Of a DNA stretch of 64,000 bases, positions 1 through 12,413 are shown piece by piece. The DNA is taken from the NCBI GenBank assembly GCA_950097015.1, contig CATNEN010000039.1:310001-374000 (forward strand), written 5' to 3'. The notes under the pieces are model-generated. The model did no database searches. It was not told where the DNA came from and saw nothing but the letters and a program-made list of their open reading frames with translations. This stretch comes from Macrostomum hystrix (taxonomy: Eukaryota; Platyhelminthes; Macrostomidae). The translations under genes were made by a program, and so were the position numbers. The first letter of the stretch is position 1. Each line of letters starts with the position of its first letter.

Positions 1-277
1 GTGTGTGGCGCAAGTTATCAGTATATCAGTGGGCAATAAATTAGCAGGTGCGCGAAGATCACGCTGATAAGGGAAAACAGCCGTATAGCTGGAGCTGCGA
101 GAATCAGGTCGCAGCTTCGAAGACAGGGTGCAGGGTAGAGAGTTGAAATTGGGAACACAATTTTGCTTAGGTTCTAAAAATTGGCTAAAATCAAACGCAT
201 AATCTTCATGATGACATGCTAGCATTATAGAACGCGCTAACAATGACAAACGAGCTAAAAATGGCAGGTTGCCGGAG

Positions 278-3200
278 TCAGGCAAAGTACATGACCCGCA
301 TGGACTCTGGGTGCACAGTGACGGCCCGCAGCATGGCCGCAGGATTGTTTCGCTCGTCTGAGTTGCTGCCGCTCTTCTGCGAGCCCTCACCAGAGTCAAT
401 CTCCTTCTCCACGAGGTGGTAGCGGGCGCGGAAGGCCACCAGGTGGGCGTAGTAGGCCGGGGCCGGAATGCTGACGGACCGGGTGCAGCGCACATAGGTG
501 TGACACAGCTGGTAGGTTAGCACCTGCAGCTCGTCAGCGGAGAAGTGATTGTCGTCCCACAGCACATGGTAGTGCGAGGGCCGGCTCGTTCCCTGCAGAG
601 AGAAGGCTAACAAATGGAGGCCCGCACTAGAAACGGCAGCACAGAACGCTCAAACTGAGAGGCACACGAGGCCACCAACCTACAGGTCTTAACTCGGCAC
701 TTATCAAACAGGATCCGTAAAAACTCGGAGCCTTTTCGAGCATTTAGCCTAGAGCTTCGCATTAACTGTAATGGACTGTGCGATTCGAGCCTCACCTGAA
801 TGCCGGCATGACTGCACAAGTAGAAATCGAACTCAGTGGGGTGGGTGATGGTCTGATCCACGGCGGTGCCAGCGGGAATGTTGCCGCTGCGGCCCATGCG
901 GTCTGCGGTGTCTGCGCAGAACAGGCGGGTGTGGTGCCGCTTCTGCACCACCACGAAGGTGATGCCGGGCTGGTAGCCCATCTCCAGTCGGGTGCAGGCC
1001 TCCCGAATTGCCCGCAGCTCGTGACACTGCACAGCCAAAAACTGGCCTTCGCTAACCCCGTCGCGGTAGTACACGATGCGGGTGGGCTTGAAGCGCGTAC
1101 TTCGGTAAAAGTTCAGGAGAAGCTCGCGCACCATGGCGCACAGCTCGGTGATTTTCTCCTCCCGGTGTGCCTGCACCCGCACAGTGGCAGCGTAGCGGCT
1201 GGGGTGTGCATCCATGCTGGCTACCACGGCTGCGATGGACGGCTTGGAGCGGTCCCCAGCAGGCGGGTGCGTCACGTCGCCGCCCATGAAAATGATTGGT
1301 TCGCGGAACACGGGTGGCCGCATACCTGGCACCAGGATGGAGTTGATGCCGCCCAGCTTGACGTTGATCTTCAGGCACAGGTTGCTTAGCGTCTGAGGAG
1401 ACGTCTTGTTCACGTTCTTGGCCTGCACGCACTGGGTGGCCAGGCCGAAAAGTATGTCACCGACCCGCTTCACTTCGGCGTACACCTGCGGGATCGGTGG
1501 CAAATTTTTAACACCTGAAATGTCTTCAAACCTGTGCATTCCACCATGCGATGGTACGATAGCAGAAATTCACACTGCGCTTGCTACTCACAGGTGTCTT
1601 GCCTGGCAACACCACCACAATGAGCTGCAGCCCCGCGAATGTGTTCTTGAGGTAGCGGAACATCGGCTCTACCTGGTCCTGGCCGTTGGCGTACTTGCAG
1701 AAGCACGGCTGCCCACTGATCAGCATGCCGGCGTCCTGCGAGATGCGCTGCAGCTGCTGCGTGAACTGGCGCAGCATATCCTCCCGCACAGTGCGCTGCG
1801 GAGCAAAGCAGGCGATGGCCCACACCTTGATCTCGATGCCTGCGAAGAACTGCTTGCCACGCATGTCCCACACACCCTGCTGCGGCACTGCCTGTGCCCG
1901 CGTGCGCCCGCCGTACTGGATTTTCGGTGCCGGAAGCACTCGGCCGCCAATCTCTGCCATGCGCGTTTGAACCTGCGGGCGGGGCAACCTTCGGATACAT
2001 GGCCTGAGCAGAAGTCTTGCGACTGAATCTTGTCGCGAGTGCTTTGGTGAATACGCTGCTATGCTTCTCTACCAATTTGTTGCATCGATTTAGCGATGCC
2101 GTCAGCTGCAGGGGTTCAGGTGCGCATCGGTGCGTGGAATTGGCCACTTAGCAGAGCTGGTTGTTTCTACCTTGGCTGCTGTGAAATCGGATTCGCCTCA
2201 ATAAACAGTCCACCTGCGCCAGAGGCTGCGACTCAACGACGGTGCGACTCAAAGGCGGTGCTCAACAACGGCCGCAGCACCGGCTTCTCACGGCTAAAAG
2301 CTCAATACTTTCATCAGCCATCGTTGCTGAGTGCTAGGTGCACTCAGCACTCAAGGAGAGGGATAGAACCCAGGCCCTTTGTCCGGCTATTATCATTGGA
2401 GCTGCACGGTGGCAGTCATCTCAGTTTATGATTGCAACTCTTGGCTGATTCCGAAATCTTCAGCGAGAATGAACTGGCTAGCTACTGATGATCAACTCCC
2501 AGTGCCTTTGGAGATGGGTTGAAATTCACATATTTAAATCCAAAACAACCATAAATTTTGAAATCTATATCAATATCAATATCTATGTAAATACTTTAAA
2601 TTTTGTCGTGTGTTGTAATTAAAAAAACTCTAAATCATAAGATATTACTAATTCGCAAATTTCTAGTTGTACAAAAAGAGACAGGAGGTAAACGGAGATA
2701 GGGGGTGGAAGTCGACAGGAGGTGAAAGGAGACAGGGGGTGACAGGAGGTGAAAGGAGACAGGAAGTGAAAGGAGACAGGAGGTGAAAGGAGACAGGAGG
2801 TAAACGGAGATAGGGGGTGGAAGTCGACAGGAGGTGAAAGGAGACAGGGGGTGACAGGAGGTGAAAGGAGACAGGAAGCGAAAGGAGACAGGAGGTAAAA
2901 GGAGACAGGAGGTGAAAGGAGACAGGAAGTGAAAGGAGACAGGAAGCGAAAGGAGACAGGAGGTGAAAGGAGACAGGAGGTGAAAGGAGACAGAGTGTGA
3001 GGAGACAGGAGGTGAAAGGAGACAGGAGGTGAAAGGAGACAGAGTGTGAGGAGACAGGACGTGAAAGGAGACAGGAGGTGAAAGGAGACAGGAGATAGGA
3101 GATGAGAAGAGACAGACAGGAGGTGAAAGGAGACAGGAAGTGAAAGGAGACAGAGTGTGAGGAGACAGGACGTGAAAGGAGACAGGAAGTGAAAGGAGAC

Positions 3201-5494
3201 AGAGTGTGAGGAGACAGGACGTGAAAGGAGACAGGAGGTGAAAGGAGACAGGAAGCGAAAGGAGACAGGAGGTGAAAGGAGACAGGAGGTGAAAGGAGAC
3301 AGAGTGTGAGGAGACAGGAGGTGAAAGGAGACAGGAGGTGAAAGGAGACAGAGTGTGAGGAGACAGGACGTGAAAGGAGACAGGAGGTGAAAGGAGACAG
3401 GAGATAGGAGATGAGAAGAGACAGACAGGAGGTGAAAGGAGACAGGAAGTGAAAGGAGACAGAGTGTGAGGAGACAGGACGTGAAAGGAGACAGGAAGTG
3501 AAAGGAGACAGAGTGTGAGGAGACAGGACGTGAAAGGAGACAGGAGGTGAAAGGAGACAGGAGATAGAAGATGAGAAGAGACAGACAGGAGGGTGGATGG
3601 AGACAGGTGTTTAAGAACACAGTAGATGGCAATTATGTAGCAGTTCAGACAAGCCTAGCTGAGTCGTTTGATTTCCTAAATGCATTTCCCGTTCTTATTC
3701 ATGGCAATGCATCGCAGCAACACCAGAGTGCTAACCTGAATTCCGAAAGTCTGCAGGTGGCTGTCGTGGTTAAAGTTGGCGTTTCGCACCAGGTTGTTGA
3801 TCTCGCGCTCTCGGTCTGGCGCGGACCTGGCCGTGGCCTTGATCATGGTGGACGTCTGCGAGTCCGTCAGCTTCTTTATGCAGCGCTGGCCGCTGACAAT
3901 GTTGCACACCTCCAGTGGCAGGTAGGTGTGCTTATTCTCCTGTCCAACCTGTGGAGCGTATGCGTGCTTTTAAATTGATTAACTTTTATAATTTTTGTTA
4001 CACACTACTCCAATATTCCCAGCAGCTCTCCATGCTGCATTCTACAAGTGTACAATATTGCCTGGGCTGACAAAGCCAGGTCTTTTAGATTAGCTAAGGT
4101 CGAAGACTCAAAAGCAAGAGTTCACCTGCAGGCAGGGCAGCATAGGGTAGCGCAGCCGCATGCGGTACCGCTCGGCAAAGTACTTGGCCACAGTGCAGTC
4201 CAAAGTCTGGCCGTTTTCCATCTGCAGCGGGAAGGTCTGGGCGCCGGCAGGCTTGCGGGTGACATTGCACACGCGGTACTTGCGGCGCATCTGGCCACCG
4301 TGGGTGATCTCTATTTTCAGGCCCTTGATCTCCTTTGTGAACTTTACACGGTTGGAGTCGCTGAGCGGCTTTTTGCTGTACTCCTCCAGGTCGTGGGAGT
4401 CCAGCACGTCACGCAAAAAGTCACAAACGCTCTGCGCCTTGTAGAAGGCAGTGGCGGACACGTCGATGTTCAGCATCATCTTCCAGTGACTGGGCCGCAC
4501 GCTCTGGTGAAAACCAAACCAGACCTCCCGTCCGCTGCCCAGTGGATGCTCGTTGCTTGGCTGCGGCGGTTGGAAGAAAGACCGGCCCACGGGAGTGTAG
4601 TGCAAGCTGGGGAGGTGGCGCATGATCACATCCAGCGCGTTCACTGCGTCTGCCGGGATGCCTTGCCGGCGACCCTCCAGTGCCTCCTCTAACGCGAACA
4701 GCGAAACCTCACCCAGGTACTTGAGTGAAACTTTAAACACGCGATCGCGGCCACCCTCGCTGGGCAGCGTCACCTCCAGCTCTAGACGGTCGGCACCGAA
4801 TGGAAGTGGGTCTCTGTGGGTGGTAGCAAGCCGAGCTCACTGTAAGCAGCTGAATGGCTTCGTCACTCCCAGCTATAATTGATAAGTTTGGACTACAATA
4901 CACGTAGATATTCCACAGCTATAATCGTTGCTATGATAGGTGCCAATGTATACTATAAGTGCTGCGTCATGATCAGCGTAAGGCCAGCCACTACGAGAAC
5001 CCAACACTTTCCCAGCTGATCCCACAGTTCGCACCTTGTATAAAGATTCTTTCTGCCGTCAAACACTGGCCTTTGGTTGAAGAACAGGTTTTGATGGTGC
5101 ATAGAGTTTACCATGATGTCGATGATTTCTCGGTTGACCCGTCGAGGGCACTTGTCAGGTGTGATGGCCACGTCGTAGTGGTGAAGAAAACCCTTGGGCA
5201 GGCGGATCTCAAAGTGGTTGGCCCGCAACATGATGGGGCGGCCCTCCTGACCGCGGCCTGGCCGCATGGGAGGCTGAAAGACGATCATTGGCGACAGCTG
5301 GTCGCCGCCGGCGCCGCCGGCGCCGCCCGAGTCGCTGCCGCCGCCGAAGGCGGAGCCGGGACCCGAGCTACCGCCGCCGCCACCAGCGCCTCCGGTTGTG
5401 GACGAGGCGCCTCCGGAGCTCTGAGGTGGCGGTGCCTGAGGGTTAAAGCTGCCGCCGGGCAAGGACAGCGGCTGCGAGGCGACTCCACAGGACG
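278..5494 (-). CDS. AGO: Argonaute protein, Ago1/Ago2 clade (5' end missing)
   Basis: Small-RNA-guided silencing protein, the core of RISC in the cytoplasm. Exons on the minus strand: 5494-5035, 4813-4126, 3948-3736, 1972-1592, 1485-796, 592-278 (TGA at 280-278). All have GT/AG borders and join in phase to about 915 codons; animal Agos are about 860. Order seen: Gly/Pro-rich N-terminus, N domain ([20 protein letters not shown]), PAZ ([22 protein letters not shown]), MID ([20 protein letters not shown]), PIWI ([29 protein letters not shown]), ending in the family's usual MYFA. The slicer tetrad D-E-D-H looks intact: D in GGDVTHPP, E in [10 protein letters not shown] in YRDGVSEG, H in YYAHLVAF. 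No ATG opens the first exon; ttcctttttgcag ends at 5495, so an upstream exon or a spliced leader is expected. The intron 3735-1973 carries a minisatellite. The close match to the miRNA-type clade argues against a Piwi protein. Confidence 0.96.
2674..3600. repeat. Minisatellite in the Argonaute intron, 18-19 bp GGAGGTGAAAGGAGACA-type unit
   Basis: About 48 imperfect copies of an 18-19 bp purine-rich unit on the plus strand, with variants ggaagtgaaa, ggacgtgaaa and gagtgtgagg. Blocks repeat at a higher level: the 3040-3110 pattern recurs near 3350-3420 and 3530-3590. On the transcribed minus strand it is a long pyrimidine run (CTCCTGTCTCCTTTCACCT). It lies wholly inside the intron 3735-1973. 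It is open on the minus strand for over 300 codons only because the unit lacks stops there. Confidence 0.95.
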
Positions 5495-7050
5495 CTGCAA
5501 AAAGGAATAGCGGCGGCAATTATCTTGTCTGGCCAGGATTCAGGAAGTTGTATAGGTCGGAGGATGAGCCAACTTGTAGTACTTCAAGCGTACTAGATGT
5601 GCGTCAAAAGCAATTTTTTGTTTTGACTTGTAAAAATTAGAACTATAACCTTCTTGAACTGAACTTTTTAGCTAGAATGCTGGAATTTCATACGCTCGAA
5701 AATGTCATAGGTTGAGCCATATGCCTCAGATATTTCGCCTGAACAGACTTATTCATTTAAATATTTCTTAAAATGAACAGCCAGAATGTACATGACCATC
5801 TTAAAGTAATTTTTTTAACAAATAGTCAACTGGGGCTATTTCAAGATATTGAACCTTAATCCTGTGTTGGGTAAAAATTCTGATATTAGGCTTTACATAT
5901 TTTTGCACATATCTCTACTATAAAAAGGCACTCAAGGGGCCTCAATAAAAATACATTAGAAAGTAATTTTTTTGCAGTTTAACCAAACACTTACTGATTA
6001 CTACATTAAAAAAAGTATTGTATGTTAAAAATATTACAATCGTTCTTTTAATAAATTATTTTTAGCACAGCAAACCAAAAAATGTTTTTTAACTTTAAAC
6101 TTACAAAAGGCAGATCCTGTGAAAGACGAAACCACGTCAAGGCTCGGCCGTTGTATTGGTTTGCCTTGGGACATCATAGAGTTGATAGAAGTCAGATTAG
6201 GAGGAAAAAGAGTATTGCAACCGATTGCCATTGTCATTTTTAAACAGTTAGTACCTATCTTACTTAAATAAATTATAATATTTAAACTTAGTACGGGGAG
6301 TTAATCTCACATTCTAATTTTATGTGTTTCGAAGCAACGTATTCGATAACTAAAAAATACGAATACTTTTGAGATTAAACAAGTACACCAAAACATTTGT
6401 GATTTATATTATTAGTTCAATAAATCAACAACGTACGTATATATGTCCTTTGCTACATGCTACATATAGCTGCTTGCTTTTTATGTAGCATATTAACGTC
6501 ATTTTTTCTTTTGGGTGGTTTTAATTTGTTTAAGTGCACGTTTATATAACGAAACTTGACAAATTAAAATTTGAGATTTAGTATATTCGGACTCTTTTTC
6601 ACATGGTGTTAATTGACATGTAGTATTTGCATATAGTTTTAATTTTTTGTTTAATTTATATAGTATCAAAGTGGCTTTGACTGAATTTATATGGGTGATT
6701 TAAACGATTGCAGATATAAATCATTTTATCTATTTTGCGGATCAAAGAGTGATGATTTTAACTCTAAATAAAACGCTATTAAAGTTAATATTATTTTATA
6801 GCACTTTAGACAACTTCTAATTGTTCAATTTTATTTCAAGGATTACAATAGCTGAATCCGTTTTTGCGAGAAAAAGTCCACATCGGTAGCAAGTCGACAC
6901 TTCGGTATAGCTAATCATGACTGTGAGAGATACAATTCAGACTACTGACAACAGTAGAAAAGCAAATACTTGGCTGCAAAACTCTCACATAACACTAAAA
7001 AAGTATCGCCATAAAAATCTCAAGCTTAAAAGAGACTTCTGTGCACACTA
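5495..7050. other. AT-rich non-coding DNA upstream of Argonaute
   Basis: Very AT-rich with no conserved coding segment recognised. It must contain, or be spliced across to reach, the missing 5' end of the Argonaute transcript. Short open frames such as the one at 6034-6237 show no recognisable motif. Confidence 0.6.
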
Positions 7051-7057
7051 AGAGTGG

Positions 7058-7152
7058 TGGGAGAGGACGGCGTGTGGCTATGGCTGACTGACGAAGGCAA
7101 ACAAGCCAGAAACCGGTCTCGGTCTGCCAGCGCGAGGTTCGTTCCCCACTTT
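7058..7152 (+). repeat. Possible tRNA-like SINE head
   Basis: A short GC-richer stretch with an A-box-like tggctatggctgac and, about 55 bp later, a B-box-like ggttcgttcc. The same ggttcgttcc spelling occurs in the better tRNA-like head at 35060-35132. Cloverleaf pairing was not convincing, so this is a weak call. Confidence 0.3.
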
Positions 7153-10100
7153 TAGTGTGTTACAATGACCAATTCGAAATAGCCAATTCGAAAAAATGAT
7201 CTGATCTACGTAAGTATAATTCTTGCGACTGCACTGTGCGAACATGGTGTGAGTGCACTTGCTCTGCGAGCTAAACTGTATCACCCTTTTCGGGACCGGA
7301 CCCACTCAGGTCCCTCTGTCTGTCTCCCTCCGCACAGCCCATGTACTCGTGACCGAAGCCTAAGGGCCCAAGACCCAGACTGGCGGGGCTGTGGGCACAG
7401 AAATGTAATGGTGCGCTTCCCAAAATTGGGAAAAATTATAAAAACCGCCAACATAGTTCTAGCGTCCGCTCAAGAGAGCTGTCTAATTAAGTTATTTGTG
7501 CTTGCTTATTGCACGGTCAGAACAAGCAAATGTCTGATCTAAAACATCAATGTAAGGCAAACTCTTTCCATCTTTTTTCTCTTTACGCAATATTAGATCA
7601 AATTAAAGTTTTGTCCTTATTCAATGTGAATCAATGACATGAAATAAATACATGTACGAGTACACGCACAATTGCAGTAGACAAGGACCACTAGCAATGA
7701 ATTACTTTGCGCGCATAGTATTAAATCAAATTATTTATTACTATGCGCGGGACTACTAAATTACTCGAGAGGGGAAACGGCCAATTAATGCAGAAAAGTT
7801 TGAGTCAGATTTTCGAAGTTTTCTGCTGACCAGAATTTTACTCGTGGGAATTTAGCTTTTTCAACACGTCAGCAAAAAGTACACCTTTGTAACCTGCAGC
7901 AACCAGTTTTAACCGAAACACTTTTAATTATGGAACACGTCTTAACAGCAACCCCAGGTTCCGATAGCAACATCCATGCAAAAAACTGGGGCGCTCAAAG
8001 CAGCTAAAAGTCAATGTCCATGACATAAACCAGTTGCGTGACTTTCGCTAATGCAAAATCGCTGTATATGAATCGGTTCGTGTTGAATTTTCCATGCAGT
8101 TTCTTTCGCTTTTTTCATTCTTTCCTACTTTATTTTCTTTGATTTGCGTGAGTTCACTGATGCCCAGAAAGTGCTGCGTTGCTGCATGGTTGCAAGTCCA
8201 ACTATACGAGTATCTGACAGAAAAGACTGCAGTTAAAGTGTTTACATTTCCAAAATATCAAATAGAGTAGTCCATGTAAATTATCCTAATAATTTTGTTG
8301 CTCATCCACATCCCGCCGTTTTATACTTTCTTTTCTATAGCTTTCATCAATCTTATTGCGTAGAAATCATGCGCCCTACCTTCGTCCGCGGCAATAATTC
8401 ATATTTTTATCCCAGACACGAAGTGACGTGGAAGCTGAGCCTTAACCTGTGATTCGCATAGAGTCACTATCTTCGGCCATGGACCTTGGGGGTGAGCCAA
8501 AAGTGCATTCTCTCCAAAAGAGCGGAAGACCTGTTTCGTCAGGATCGGTGGTTTGTGCTGTCCCGTAGGTAGCTGCCGCTGCCCTGCCTAGTAGGTTCTA
8601 ACTTTCACAAACCTGGTCATTTCCCTTTGGTCCCTGGGATCTTGGCCACTCTATCACACCCAAAGCTACCAAGTACATCAGAGGTGGGGTATACGTACTC
8701 GTAGTTGCGGAGAGATGAGGCTGGCCGGTTCTCCCATTGCTATCCCTCGGGAGCCGGCACCACCATCACGAGCTAGGAGCTGAAAGGTGCGACATCAGTA
8801 AGATAGATGAGATTATTCAATTTCTTAACTGGCCTATTCCAACACCTATATTCTCCAACTGCGAGGACGCTTGTGGTCAACTGTAATTATTGTTGCAGCG
8901 AAGGCCCGACAAATTCAATAGGATACCTAGCTACCTCTCTTTTGTTAAACATCGAGATCCTCGGGGTCGATGTCGCGTACTGACAGAACCAAAAGCTTCT
9001 ATCAAGACCGCACTTGCTGACAACTAATTCATCCAGACGAGAAACGTTTCGCCAACGAGGCTATACTGCGGCCGGGCAACGGAAATTAAGTAAAGACCGG
9101 GTGGGGTCGCAAGCTTTTCAGTTGTGCGGAGGTCTTCGCCTGGCTCTTCGCCTTCGCCTTCGCCTTCGCTCTGGCGAAAAGGCCAGATACTTACCAACTC
9201 GATCGCAACAGTGAGTGTGAGCTACATGACGCGGACATGGAGAAGCGGCAGAGTGAAAGCGGGGAATCAGGATCGCGGAACAGTCAAAATATAAATAGTT
9301 TGTTCAACCTTCGATTAGACGGGCCGGGCCAAGTTGTTGGTCTGCCGGGGGCTTTAGCCCTAGGGTTGATGCTTCCACGTACACGCGGCGAGTACTTGAG
9401 CCCCGGCGTGCGCTCTCGCAGGGGTGGCCCAGGACTCACGCCGGATGGAGCGCAGATTAGCCGGTCCCCTCAGGTCAAGACAGGCAATTAACAAAGGGTG
9501 GTTGCGCTGGCCCACCTGGCTGCAGCCCGGACCGGTTTATCTCTCCCTGTAAATCTATAAAAATAGAGCACAACATTCAATGACGCGCTACACAGCAATA
9601 ACATTAATGTTGACCTACAACTCAAACAAAAATTTACATCAAACAGAAGATGGCTCACGCTGCGTCGCTACAAAGCTTTGGCAATACCGATAAAATCCAA
9701 AAAAGCCAAACTTCAACCTGGATGAGCAGTCGTCCTTGAGTCGAAACGGGTGCCACCTCTGGTGCTCGGCGGCAAGCCGAGCCAAAACACGCGAAAGGCC
9801 AAGTCATACAAAACTTATATATAAGTTATATGTTGCGCGCTCGTAAACACTACTCGGTACAAATTCTAGCACAAAAGACAATATTTATTGTTAATCATAA
9901 TATTCCGGTTTTTGTAGCTTGCCGTGAATCCTTCAACCGTGCAAGCGTTACATGTTCTGTGATTTCTATGAATGTGAACCGCTGCCAATTAAAAAATTGT
10001 GAAATTATCAATTTGGTTTTTCCCTGTCAGAAAAAGTTAATGTGGCCTAGCAATTTATACAAGCTGGCTAGGCCTATCTCATTTTGTAGGGCCTATAGTT

Positions 10101-12390
10101 AGCCATTTATGTCAAATGGCAAATGTAGTTTATACCCAAATCCCACCCACAAATATGTCCTACTCTTACTCATTATTGTCATTGATTGACCGATGAGATA
10201 CATGTATATAAGGCCAGCAGTTGACATACATATATATATCTATCATTTTTATTATACTGTGCAGTTGTGGCGTGGTGTTTTGGTATTGGACAAGAGTTTT
10301 TGCTTTTATGTAACATTTAGATTGTAATGCATGCAGTGACCAATAAGCATCATGGCTAAACCAGACATTAGGGCCAGCTATGCCTATGCCCCTAGGCCCT
10401 AAGCACTATGTCCTTTTTTAAGTTCCATCCATTTATCCCATGGCCCTTTTTCTATTGGAATTACTCCTTTATTAATCACAATTCACATTTATATTTGTTA
10501 GCACTATGTAGCATGAGTGGCATAACTGGACAGATGCCATGAGCCATGTATATGTATGTTACTATTCAGTTAGGCCTATTTCATTGGCTTACTGATTTTA
10601 GATTCCAGTCTTACCAAGGGCAAGGCTCCAATGGATCAGAGTTGCCTAATCTTCCTTAAAACACTCAGTTAATAATTAATTATCCTATTTCCATATTGTG
10701 CAATGTCCTCTCTCCTCTCTCCTGCTCCCTTTCTCCCTCTCCTTCTCTCCCTCTCAGTCCAGCACTGGCATCTCGTCTGACTGAGTCAGTGCCACGGAGT
10801 TGAGTGAGTATGGTTTTAGTTGCAGGGCACTGCCAAATTTATTACAATATGTTGAGATTGAAAGCTGGATTTGAACAAGTGCATATAGCCTAATGTGCTA
10901 GGTTAGACTAGGTTAGACTAATGTGCTAGGTAAACTGCTAGGCTAGACTCTACTGATCAGCTCCAATAAGAGCGAATGCTTCTGGAGTTGGCTTGGTTCG
11001 AATCCAGATTTCATTTTTTTACGATACATATCGGAATCTATTCAAACAGAGTTTTGAAATTCAATGGACAGTGTCCTCTCTCCTCTCTCCCACTCCTTCT
11101 CTCTTGCTACTTTGTGTATGTTTTTTTTCCTGTATATATTTATTCTCTCCTTAAAACACTCAGTTAATAATTATAATATTTCCAACTCTTTCAATTTTAT
11201 TTTAAAGTTATTATTAGTAGAAGGTTTATTAGCAGAATACTAGACTAAAAACAATAATGTTTGAGTAGGTTAAAGCATGCATCTTTATACAGTATTGGGG
11301 GAGGGAAATTCTGGTGTATTTATAGAAAATATAGCATAAAACAAAACAAGTGAAAACTTCTTATCAGAGACAATTTTGTGCAAAACTAAATTTTCTTAAA
11401 TGATAAGATAACAGAAAGCTTAGGCTACAAATTGAATTTTCAAAAAAGAATTTCAGAAAAAAAAATTTATTTGGCATTTCTAACTGCAGAAAAATCAAAA
11501 TACTTATTGGCATAAGATGACTGGGAAGCCACTGAAGCTCTAGCAAAGTAGATTAAAGAGATATTTATAATCAGAGAATAGCTGTTTAAGACCTAGGACT
11601 AGGTAGCCATGTATGCAATAAATACACATTTGTAAAAAATTTAATTGAAAGACTCATTATAGAGTTTGCTGTTTTAGAAACATTTTAGAAATAATGTCAT
11701 TAGGTATAAAAAATAAATCAGTATCCATTCATGACATGCAGCTCATAATAATTAGTAGCCTTGATAAGTAAAGATGCCTCTTTTAATAGAGAGAGTTAGA
11801 ATTTTTAAAAACAAAATAGTCTTTTATAAAAAGTCTTTATTGAAAATACTGTCCTAGTAACAAAAATGTTTTTTTAATATTTGTTATATTATATTATTCA
11901 TTCTATAGTTGCTTTTGATGAGGTCTTCAGAAGCCATAACAATTATATGGGCAGTAAGCATTGAGGATATCCTACTGACCCACCACAAGTCCTGAAAATG
12001 CTAAAGCTGGTGCTAGTCTTCACTTGAAATTCCAGAATTTTGTTTTTAAATAATTTGTATCAAAAGTTTTGTATTATTATTTGTGTCAAACCATCTATGC
12101 TCATCCCATCCCTCAGAAATAATCTTTGTATTGCTTTAACATAGGACCTCAGGCCCTTCCTTTCTTTTTAGATGACAATACTTAGGTATTGCTAATGAGT
12201 TGTAATGATGAAAAATAGGATTATGCCTATACTAATTCACCAAGAATACCATAGTAGCAACTTGTTGCAACATTTTTGTATATCCAATATTTTGTATATT
12301 TGTATATATTAAAATATTTTCTCGTAAGTGATATAAAGCTATCAAGTTTTTTAGAATTACTTGTCAGTGTAAATATTATCTTTCCCTCAG
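7153..12390. other. Intergenic DNA between Argonaute and TIM50
   Basis: Mostly AT-rich, with a GC-richer island at about 8430-9540 in which no protein family or RNA was recognised. Two direct repeats are visible: ccttaaaacactcagttaat at about 10656 and 11150, and gtcctctctcctctctcc at about 10703 and 11071. A small array of ctaggttagacta motifs lies at 10898-10950. Nothing else is supportable. Confidence 0.55.
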
Positions 12391-12391
12391 C
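12381..12391 (+). promoter_or_regulatory. 3' splice (or trans-splice) acceptor of TIM50
   Basis: The sequence tttccctcag ends at 12390, 23 bp before the TIM50 start codon at 12414. It is either the acceptor of a 5' UTR intron or a spliced-leader acceptor. No spliced-leader gene was seen in the window, so the two cannot be told apart. Confidence 0.45.
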
Positions 12392-12413
12392 ACCTGTGTC
12401 CCTGCCTACGCCC

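Noticed and set aside
778-1389. Plus-strand frame of 203 codons
   Set aside because: Antisense shadow of the Argonaute PIWI exon.
2619-3632. 337-codon minus-strand frame rich in LLSPPVSFH
   Set aside because: Repeat artefact inside the Argonaute intron; no splice phase joins it to the neighbouring exons, which fit each other directly.
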